Origin: Aerolutibacter ruishenii
GTDB taxonomy: Bacteria; Pseudomonadota; Gammaproteobacteria; Xanthomonadales; Xanthomonadaceae
Assembly: GCF_007830115.1 (NCBI RefSeq)
Contig: NZ_VLKP01000001.1
Location: forward strand, 62,001-126,000
DNA: 64,000 nucleotides
Direction: 5' to 3'
Part shown: piece by piece, positions 58,024-64,000 of the stretch
Numbering within the stretch: position 1 is the first letter of the stretch
Layout: every line of letters begins with the position of its first letter
The notes under the pieces: generated by a model
The model's input: only the letters and a program-made list of their open reading frames with translations
What the model was told of the DNA's origin: nothing
Databases searched by the model: none
Position numbers and translations under genes: made by a program

Positions 58024-58764
58024 TCAGGCGTAGGCGTCCTCGCCCAGGTCGGCGTTGGAGTAGACGTTCTGCACGTCGTCCAGATCTTCCAGCCAGTCGA
58101 GCAGCTTGGCCACCTGCTGCGCGGTCTCGCCCGCGACGGCGATGTCGTTGTCGGCGCGGTAGGTGACTTCGGACTGGTCGGCCTTCAGGCCCGCGGCGTC
58201 CATCGCCTCCTTCACGCTGGCGAACGCGTCGGGCGCGGTCAGCACGTCGATCGAGCCATCCTCCGGATACACCACGATGTCATCGGCGCCAGCCTCGATC
58301 GCGGCCTCGGTGACCTGCTCCTCGTTGGCGCCGGGTGCGAAGCTGAGCACGCCGGTCTTCTTGAACATGAAGGCGACCGAACCATCGGTGCCCAGGTTGC
58401 CGCCGAACTTGCCGAAGGCGTGGCGCACGTCGGCCACCGTGCGGACCTTGTTGTCGGTCAGGCAGTCGACGATGACGGCCACGCCGCCCGGGGCGTAGCC
58501 CTCGTAGCGGATTTCCTCGTAGCTGATGCCTTCCAGCTCGCCGGTGGCTTTCTTGATGGCGCGCTCGACCACGTCCTTGGACATGTTGGCGTCCAGCGCC
58601 TTGTCGATGGCCACGCGCAGGCGCGGGTTGTTGCCCGGGTCACCACCGCTGCTGCGGGCGGCCACGGAGATTTCACGGATGATCTTGGTGAACATCTTGC
58701 CGCGCTTGGCGTCTTGTGCGCCCTTGCGGTGCTGGATGTTGGCCCACTTGGAATGGCCGGCCAT
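58024..58764 (-). CDS. yebC: YebC/PmpR-family transcription or translation regulator
   Basis: 246-residue member of the YebC/TACO1 family, starting [15 protein letters not shown] as in all members, with FTKIIREI and [13 protein letters not shown] segments. The family is described both as transcription regulators and as factors helping ribosomes at difficult codons; the exact role here is not known. First gene of the yebC-ruvC-ruvA run. Confidence 0.96.
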   Translation of the reverse strand: MAGHSKWANIQHRKGAQDAKRGKMFTKIIREISVAARSSGGDPGNNPRLRVAIDKALDANMSKDVVERAIKKATGELEGISYEEIRYEGYAPGGVAVIVDCLTDNKVRTVADVRHAFGKFGGNLGTDGSVAFMFKKTGVLSFAPGANEEQVTEAAIEAGADDIVVYPEDGSIDVLTAPDAFASVKEAMDAAGLKADQSEVTYRADNDIAVAGETAQQVAKLLDWLEDLDDVQNVYSNADLGEDAYA

Positions 58765-58804
58765 AGGGTTCTGCGGTCCTGGATGGAGATGTTGCGGCGC
58801 GGAA

Positions 58805-59512
58805 TTATAGGCCGGCCGGCGGCCGCGCGCTGTCCGCGACGCCCCGGCCGGCGCGGTCTTCGCCGACGGACGGCCCGGAGGCGGCGAACCGCCCCCCGCC
58901 CAGGAAGCTCAACGCCAGTTGCGCCGCCACCTCGGAGAACAGCAGTCCGGAGTGGCTGGTGGGAATCACGGCGTGGTCGGCCAAGCCGGGCAGGCAGGTT
59001 TCCGCGACCGCGACGGTGCCGTCGTTGGGGCCGGGAAAGCGGCCGAAGAACTGCCCCAGGCCCAGCGGCTGCTCGCCCGCGACCACGCCCACCTGGGCCT
59101 GTCCGCGCCACGCCGGACAACCCGTGCGCAACAGGTCCGCGGACCGGCCCAGGCATGCCGCCCCCAGGGCACGACTGGCCAGCCCCGTGGCCGCGGCGCT
59201 GCCGGCCAGGGGCGAGCCGAGGCAGACCACCCGCCCGACGGGCAGGTCGGGATGGTGCTGCAGCGTGCGCAACGCCAGCAGTCCGCCCAGGCTGTGCGCT
59301 ACCACGTCCCCGGGTGCGCGCATGGCTTCGGCCAGGGCGGGAATGACCGCGTCGGGGCCGCGCGTCACCGGCGCGTAACCAAACAGGTGCGGCACGTACC
59401 CGGCCTTGCGCAGGCGATGCGCATGCCAGCGCATCGAGGCACGCGGCATCCACAGGCCGGGGAGCAACAGGACCCGACGACCGCCACCGTCAGCCGCCGG
59501 ACCGCGGTGCAT
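58805..59512 (-). CDS. Alpha/beta-hydrolase, lipase-like
   Basis: 235-residue protein with the nucleophile elbow AHSLGG (serine at residue 74) after the strand VLLLPGL, and a LGSPLAGS segment seen in esterase/lipase and PGAP1-like hydrolases. The likely catalytic acid lies in GPNDGTV and the histidine in TSHSGLLF. It starts 2 bases after the DUF3016 lipoprotein stop, so the two are coupled. No signal peptide. Substrate unknown. Confidence 0.8.
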   Translation of the reverse strand: MHRGPAADGGGRRVLLLPGLWMPRASMRWHAHRLRKAGYVPHLFGYAPVTRGPDAVIPALAEAMRAPGDVVAHSLGGLLALRTLQHHPDLPVGRVVCLGSPLAGSAAATGLASRALGAACLGRSADLLRTGCPAWRGQAQVGVVAGEQPLGLGQFFGRFPGPNDGTVAVAETCLPGLADHAVIPTSHSGLLFSEVAAQLALSFLGGGRFAASGPSVGEDRAGRGVADSARPPAGL

Positions 59513-59514
59513 GC

Positions 59515-60060
59515 TCAGCGCCCACCCAGCTCGCGACGGAGCCAGTCGTCGAGCAGCCGCTTCTCGTACCGCAGCGGATCGGAATCCATGATCGACTGCC
59601 GCTGCATGAAGCCGACGTCGACCAGCCTGCGCTCGCCCTCGGCGATCACCGCACCGCTGCCCGCCAGGTGGCGGAAACGGAGGTGGATGCGCGGCGGGTA
59701 GATGTCACGCACCACACGGAAGTCATGGCCAACGGCTGCGCTGCGACCCGGCTCGTATTCGCCCGCCCGGTTCACGTCCATCAGTTCCACTTCAAGTCGC
59801 TCGCCGGGCGCCAGCATTGGTTCGGCTTGCCGGCGCAGGTGCTCGGCCAGCGGGCGGATCCACTGGCCCCGGTCCACGGGCATGGCGCCCCACGTGGGTT
59901 CCGAGAACCCTTGCGGGTCCTGCCAGGAGACCGCCACGGGGCTCGGCCCGGCCAACGCACCTGCGCCGATGGCCTGTCGGGTACTCGCGCAGCCAGCGGT
60001 CACCAGCGCGGCGACCAGCGCCAGTCCCGACCAGTGCCTGATGGAAAGATGCCGTCCCAT
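59515..60060 (-). CDS. DUF3016-family lipoprotein
   Basis: 181-residue protein with a lipoprotein signal ending in LVTAGC (C24) and a mature domain of DUF3016 type: VSWQDPQGFSE near the start, then an ELMDVNRAGEYEP stretch and a final DPLRYEKRLLDDWLRREL. The ATG at 60060 follows AGGAG. Found widely in gammaproteobacteria; function unknown. Coupled to the hydrolase gene downstream. Confidence 0.85.
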   Translation of the reverse strand: MGRHLSIRHWSGLALVAALVTAGCASTRQAIGAGALAGPSPVAVSWQDPQGFSEPTWGAMPVDRGQWIRPLAEHLRRQAEPMLAPGERLEVELMDVNRAGEYEPGRSAAVGHDFRVVRDIYPPRIHLRFRHLAGSGAVIAEGERRLVDVGFMQRQSIMDSDPLRYEKRLLDDWLRRELGGR

Positions 60061-60108
60061 CGCCCTGCTCCTCGTTGGGGGGATGACGGGATTGTGCACC
60101 CAAACCGG

Positions 60109-60627
60109 TTAACGCGGCGGCAGGCGGCGCAGGATGAATTCGTGGTCGCGGACGCGACCGACCGGAAACTCGTAATCGCCCACGTGCTCGAAACCGGCGC
60201 GGGCGTAGAAACGCTGCGCGCCGAAGTTCTCCGACCACACGCCGATCCACAGCGGGCGCGGACCGTCGCGCTCCAGCCAGTCAAGCGCGGCCTTGAACAT
60301 GCGACCGCCCCAGCCACCGCCCTGGTGCGACTGCAGCACGTACAGGCGTTTGAGTTCGCCGTCGCCGGGTTGGACATCCGGGTGCGGCAGCCCGCATGGG
60401 CCAGCGGCCGCGTGGCCGATGGCCACGCCATCATCTTCCAGCAGCCACACGGCGTAATCAGGGTGGGCGAGGATGACGCGTTGCCTGTCGACGTCGTAGG
60501 CCTCGTCGAGGAACGCGGCGAGGTCCTCGGGCGGGTACAGGTGGTCGAAGGTTTCGATGAAGGTGCGGCGCGCCAGATCCGAGAGGACCGGCGCGTCGTC
60601 GACGGTGGCGCGGCGGAGGGTTGGCAT
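60109..60627 (-). CDS. GNAT-family N-acetyltransferase
   Basis: 172-residue acetyl-CoA-dependent transferase with the GNAT core: ELKRLYVLQSHQGGGWGGRM holds the acetyl-CoA loop, and LWIGVWSENFGAQRFYARAG the C-terminal motif. The ATG at 60627 gives the family N-terminus MPTLRRATVDDA. Acceptor unknown. It precedes the lipoprotein gene by 48 bases. Confidence 0.88.
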   Translation of the reverse strand: MPTLRRATVDDAPVLSDLARRTFIETFDHLYPPEDLAAFLDEAYDVDRQRVILAHPDYAVWLLEDDGVAIGHAAAGPCGLPHPDVQPGDGELKRLYVLQSHQGGGWGGRMFKAALDWLERDGPRPLWIGVWSENFGAQRFYARAGFEHVGDYEFPVGRVRDHEFILRRLPPR

Positions 60628-60766
60628 CACGTTTACCGGGGGAAGCACTGGCGAGGCCTGCAAAGGACGGAACGCGCAGCAGCCACGGTGGCGCCTATCT
60701 CAGGCATTTCCATGGTGCATCGGGAGGACACTTGTTTCGACGCCGGCCAGTGGGCGCAGTGAAGAC

Positions 60767-61057
60767 TCAGGCGTCGTCCTCTTCCTCGTCGCCCTCTTCT
60801 TCGTCCTCTTCTTCATCCTCTTCCTCGTCGTCCTCTTCTTCCTCGTCCTCTTCGTACTCGTAATCGTCTTCGCCGAAGTCCTCGCCGTCCCAGCGGCCTT
60901 CGCCATCCGGCACGAAGGCCAACGACATGGCGTTGGGCGCGGTGCCCACGCGCACCAGCCAGCCGCCGAACACGCGGGCGCGCTCGGTCACCAGGGCGGT
61001 GTCGGCGCCTTCATTGGCCAGCTTTTCCCACTGCAGGGCAAATGCGGTTTCGTTCAT
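60767..61057 (-). CDS. Small protein with long acidic tail
   Basis: 96-residue protein. The first 60 residues form a normal globular-looking stretch (MNETAFALQWEKLANEGADT, then ARVFGGWLVRVG and MSLAFVPDGEGRWDGE). The last 35 are almost only Glu and Asp with two tyrosines. The N-terminal half with GGWLVR and FVPD resembles small conserved proteins of xanthomonads, but no family name was recognised. The tail is encoded by a polypurine tract on the coding strand. It is divided from aspS by 105 bases and from the GNAT gene by 139 bases. A DNA-mimic or chaperone role is possible but unproven. Confidence 0.72.
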   Translation of the reverse strand: MNETAFALQWEKLANEGADTALVTERARVFGGWLVRVGTAPNAMSLAFVPDGEGRWDGEDFGEDDYEYEEDEEEEDDEEEDEEEDEEEGDEEEDDA

Positions 61058-61162
61058 TGCGAGGACTCCAGGAACGGGGCAGCAATCGGGTGCGGCGTGC
61101 GCCGCGGCAAAAAGAACGGGAACATCATTGGCAGACCTGCGAAACCTACTGGCTCGGCCCAA

Positions 61163-62938
61163 TCAGCCCGACTTCGCGGCAGGTTCGCGCACCTGCACGT
61201 GCACCTCGGCCAGCTGCGCGTCGGGGATCGGCGACGGCGCGTCGGTCATCAGGCACTGCGCTGAGGTGGTCTTGGGGAAGGCGATGACGTCGCGGATCGA
61301 CTCGCTGCCGGCCATCAGCGCGGCGATGCGGTCGATGCCGAAGGCGATGCCACCGTGCGGCGGCGCGCCGTACTTCAGCGCGTCCAGCAGGAAGCCGAAC
61401 TTGCCCTGCGCTTCCTCCGCGCCGATGCCGAGCAGCTCGAACACCGCCGACTGCATCGCCGAACTGTGGATGCGGATGGAGCCGCCGCCGATCTCGTTGC
61501 CGTTGAGCACCATGTCGTAGCCACGGCTGACCGCGGTTTTGGCATTGGCGCGCAGGTCGTCGATGGAGTCCACGGCCGGCGCGGTGAACGGGTGGTGCAG
61601 CGCCACGTAGCGGCCTTCCTCGTCATCCCACTCGAACATCGGGAAGTCGGTGACCCACAGCGGGGCCCAGCCGTCGGCGACCAGGTGGAAGTCCTTGCCG
61701 GCCTTCAGGCGCAGCGCGCCCATGAAGTCGCTGACGGTCTTGTACTTGCCGGCGCCGAAGAAGGCGATGTCGCCGTTCTGCAGGCCGATGGCCTCCAGCA
61801 GTGCCTTGAAAGCATCGTCGGCGAAGAACTTGGCGATCGGCGAGTTGACCGCGCCGGCCTCGTCCAGCTTGACGTAGGCCAGGCCCTTGGCGCCGTACTT
61901 GGCGGCGTGCGCGGCATATTCGTCGATCTGCTTGCGCGACAGCGACGCGCCGCCCGGGATGCGCAGGGCGACCACGCGGCCATCCTCATCGTTGGCCGCA
62001 TCGGTGAAGACCTTGAACTCGCAGCCCTTGACGAGTTCGGCGACGTCCACGAACTCCAGCGCGATGCGCAGGTCCGGCTTGTCCGAACCGTAGCGGCGCA
62101 TGGCCTCGGCATAGGTCATGCGCGGGAACTCGCTGGCGAGCTCCACGCCCATCACTTCGCGGAAGACGTGGCGGATCATGTCCTCGGTGAGGTCCTGCAC
62201 GTCGCGCTCGGCGACCCACGCGAACTCCATGTCGAGCTGGGTGAACTCCAACTGGCGGTCGGCGCGCAGGGCCTCGTCGCGGAAGCAGCGTGCGATCTGG
62301 TAGTAGCGGTCGAAGCCCGCCATCATCAGGATCTGCTTGAACAGCTGCGGCGACTGCGGCAACGCGTAGAACTCGCCCGGGTGCATGCGCGCCGGCACCA
62401 GGAAGTCGCGTGCGCCTTCCGGCGTGGCCTTGGTCAGGATCGGTGTCTCGATGTCCTGGAAACCTCGTGCATCGAGGTAATGGCGCAGCGCGGACACCAG
62501 CTTTGTGCGGGTGCGCATCTTGCGCTGCATCGCCGGGGTGCGCAGATCGAGGTAGCGGTACTTGAGGCGGATGTCCTCGCCCGGGTTCTCGTGGGCGTGG
62601 AACGGCAGCGGCTCGGCCTTGTTCAGCAGCTCGATCTTCGTGGCGACCACTTCGACCTTGCCGGTGCGGATCTTGTCGTTCACCGCATGGCGCGCGCGCA
62701 CCACGCCGGTGATGCGCAGGCAGTCCTCGTAGCCCACGGCCGCGGCGGCAGCGAGCACTTCGGCGTTGCCGGCGGTGGCCGCATCGGGCTCGGCGACGAT
62801 CTGGACGATGCCTTCGTGGTCGCGCAGGTCGATGAAGCACAGGCCGCCCAGGTCGCGGGCGACGTCGGCCCAGCCGCACAGGGTGACGGTCTGGCCGATC
62901 AGCGCCTCGTCGACGAGGCCGCAGAAGTGGGTACGCAT
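61163..62938 (-). CDS. aspS: Aspartyl-tRNA synthetase AspS
   Basis: Class II aminoacyl-tRNA synthetase of 591 residues, bacterial type: anticodon-binding OB domain (1-105), the class II core with [18 protein letters not shown] (motif 2), a GAD insertion domain, and motif 3 [13 protein letters not shown] near the end. It starts 62 bases after fmdB, an order common in this family. Confidence 0.98.
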   Translation of the reverse strand: MRTHFCGLVDEALIGQTVTLCGWADVARDLGGLCFIDLRDHEGIVQIVAEPDAATAGNAEVLAAAAAVGYEDCLRITGVVRARHAVNDKIRTGKVEVVATKIELLNKAEPLPFHAHENPGEDIRLKYRYLDLRTPAMQRKMRTRTKLVSALRHYLDARGFQDIETPILTKATPEGARDFLVPARMHPGEFYALPQSPQLFKQILMMAGFDRYYQIARCFRDEALRADRQLEFTQLDMEFAWVAERDVQDLTEDMIRHVFREVMGVELASEFPRMTYAEAMRRYGSDKPDLRIALEFVDVAELVKGCEFKVFTDAANDEDGRVVALRIPGGASLSRKQIDEYAAHAAKYGAKGLAYVKLDEAGAVNSPIAKFFADDAFKALLEAIGLQNGDIAFFGAGKYKTVSDFMGALRLKAGKDFHLVADGWAPLWVTDFPMFEWDDEEGRYVALHHPFTAPAVDSIDDLRANAKTAVSRGYDMVLNGNEIGGGSIRIHSSAMQSAVFELLGIGAEEAQGKFGFLLDALKYGAPPHGGIAFGIDRIAALMAGSESIRDVIAFPKTTSAQCLMTDAPSPIPDAQLAEVHVQVREPAAKSG

Positions 62939-63000
62939 GGAGACTCCGGGTCGATACGGACCGGCGTGGGGCCGGCGAGCCGCCTAGTTTAGCGGCTGAG

Positions 63001-63303
63001 TCAGGTCCCTGTAGCGGGCTTGCTGGCAGCCGGCTTGGCTTCGGGCTTGGGCTCCGCCTTCGCCTCGGCCTTGGGGGCGCCGCTGGTGCCCTCCCCGGCC
63101 AGGTTGCGCTTCTTGTCGCCGTCCTTCTTGAAGTCGGTCTCGTACCAGCCGCCGCCGGCCAGGCGGAATTGCGGGGCAGTCAGCTGGCGGCGCACCTGGG
63201 GCGCCCCGCAGGACGGGCAGTCGGTGGGGTCGGCGTCGGACATCTTCTGTAGACGGTCGAAGCTGTGGCCGCAGGCGGCGCATTCGAAGGCGTAGATCGG
63301 CAT
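63001..63303 (-). CDS. FmdB-family zinc-ribbon protein
   Basis: 100-residue protein starting MPIYAFECAACGHSF with a zinc ribbon made by C8, C11, C29 and C32. The C-terminal 35 residues are a Lys/Ala/Pro/Glu repeat-like tail (KAEAKAEPKPEAKPA). The family is described as putative regulators, function unsettled. It is the first gene of the fmdB-aspS unit. Confidence 0.9.
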   Translation of the reverse strand: MPIYAFECAACGHSFDRLQKMSDADPTDCPSCGAPQVRRQLTAPQFRLAGGGWYETDFKKDGDKKRNLAGEGTSGAPKAEAKAEPKPEAKPAASKPATGT

Positions 63304-63621
63304 GGCGTGGTGCGTGTGGGGTTTCGGCAGGAAAGGGCGGAGGCACCCGGCCGCGCGCGAGGGCGCGCCCGGACCGGGATTCGGGGCATGGATGCGGGCT
63401 CGGGCGGACAGAATCAAGCCGCCGCCCGTGCACGCCACGATACAGCGCGTGCGTCTCGGTCGCATGCGGGATGCGTCGGACGCCCCGGCCAGCGGCGCCC
63501 GCGGACAGCGACTGCGGCAGGCCGTGCAGCCCGTCGAAAGCTGCCCGTGCGCGGGCCATCGCGCAAGACCGGGTTCAGGTTGGGAGGCTATGCTGCGGGT
63601 TCATTCGCAAGGAGACGCGTC
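63304..63621. other. Intergenic region between fmdB and the SIMPL gene
   Basis: 318 bases between two divergent genes. No open frame with plausible composition, no RNA gene and no strong inverted repeat was seen. It must hold promoters for fmdB-aspS (minus) and the SIMPL gene (plus). A TATGCT about 35 bases ahead of the plus-strand ATG is a possible -10 but lacks a partner at -35. Confidence 0.6.
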
Positions 63622-64000
63622 ATGGCCCAATCCCGCTCACTTCTGGCCGCGGTGGTGGTAGCCGCGGGCCTGGCCGGCGCCGGCTGGTTCGCCTCGCAGG
63701 GCATGGCCCGCCTCAAGACCCAGGACCGCTACGTCACGGTCAAAGGCTCGGCGGAGAAGATCGTCGATGCCGACCTGGTGGTGTGGCCGCTGTCGCACAC
63801 CGTGGCCGGCAACGACCTGCCGCAGGTGCAGCGGCAGCTGGACGCCAACACCGCGACGATCCACGAGTTCTTCACCAAGGCCGGGTTCAAGGCCGACGAG
63901 ATCGTGGTCTCACCGCCACGGCTGGAAGACCGCTGGGCCTGGGCCTATGGCGAGAACCGGCCGCCGGAACGCTACCGGTACTCCACCACCGTCACGCTGC
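63622..64000 (+). CDS. SIMPL-domain (DUF541) protein, truncated by window end
   Basis: 126 residues visible. A signal or anchor helix at about 7-25 (LLAAVVVAAGLAGAGWFA) is followed by the start of a SIMPL domain: RYVTVKGSAEKIVDADLVVW, and EIVVSPPRLEDRW. SIMPL proteins are periplasmic or outer-membrane-associated and of unclear function, some with links to oxidative stress. The ATG follows AAGGAG. The 3' part is outside the window. Confidence 0.88.
   Translation, partial: MAQSRSLLAAVVVAAGLAGAGWFASQGMARLKTQDRYVTVKGSAEKIVDADLVVWPLSHTVAGNDLPQVQRQLDANTATIHEFFTKAGFKADEIVVSPPRLEDRWAWAYGENRPPERYRYSTTVTL

Noticed and set aside
60557-61264. Serine-rich plus-strand frame over the acidic-tail gene
   Set aside because: It is the complement of Glu codons; the minus-strand gene has a normal N-terminal domain and a better start context.

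Overview
The window is a GC-rich, tightly packed chromosomal segment with little intergenic space. Its gene content and order point to a gammaproteobacterium of the Xanthomonadaceae or a close relative (Lysobacter, Luteimonas, Pseudoxanthomonas, Stenotrophomonas or Xanthomonas type). The diagnostic blocks are pilGHIJ-chpABC next to gshB and a tonB gene, ruvC-ruvA/ruvB-ybgC-tolQRAB-pal-cpoB-queE-queC-tRNA-Lys, and fmdB-aspS. The genus assignment is inference. No phage, insertion sequence, CRISPR array or rRNA was seen.

Layout. 1-5.3 kb (minus): a two-component system followed by a MacA-type adaptor and a split MacB pump; the last gene runs off the left edge. 5.4-8.0 kb: a small DUF486 membrane protein (plus) and an overlapping nudE-cysQ-mazG operon of nucleotide-cleaning hydrolases (minus). 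8.0-10.3 kb (plus): bioA-rsmE. 10.3-21.8 kb (minus): the complete type IV pilus chemosensory operon pilG-pilH-pilI-pilJ-chpA-chpB-chpC, with a near-consensus promoter in front of pilG. 22-23.9 kb (plus): gshB and tonB. 24-29.4 kb (minus): tsaB, yoaA, mrcB. 29.5-31.6 kb (plus): a fused GT2-GT4 glycosyltransferase. 31.6-35.3 kb (minus): a membrane-anchored TPR protein and relA. 35.3-36.4 kb (plus): two tandem secreted paralogues. 36.4-40.5 kb (minus): hrpA. 40.6-43.2 kb (plus): dps and recQ, separated by an inverted-repeat element. 43.3-45.4 kb (plus): an ECF sigma factor, a putative anti-sigma factor and a DUF4097 protein. 45.4-63.3 kb (all minus): tRNA-Lys, queC, queE, cpoB, pal, tolB, tolA, tolR, tolQ, ybgC, ruvB, an LLM oxidoreductase, kup, ruvA, ruvC, yebC, a hydrolase, a DUF3016 lipoprotein, a GNAT enzyme, a small acidic-tailed protein, aspS and fmdB. 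From 63.6 kb (plus): a SIMPL-domain protein cut by the right edge.

How the genes fit together. Most are housekeeping: envelope integrity (Tol-Pal, PBP1b), recombination (RuvABC, RecQ), tRNA modification (queuosine, t6A), the stringent response, biotin and glutathione synthesis. The most notable part is the Pil-Chp pathway, where three features occur together. There is no PilK-type methyltransferase gene. The CheB-like ChpB lacks all three residues expected of the catalytic triad. ChpA carries 26 tandem 15-bp units encoding a charged helical segment that could vary in length without a frameshift. This suggests a Pil-Chp variant that signals without receptor methylation. Other items worth a second look are a MacA adaptor with a Gly-rich, Spy-like insertion, a pair of unrecognised secreted paralogues, the inverted-repeat element between dps and recQ, the ECF/anti-sigma/DUF4097 module, and an almost purely acidic protein tail encoded by a long polypurine tract.
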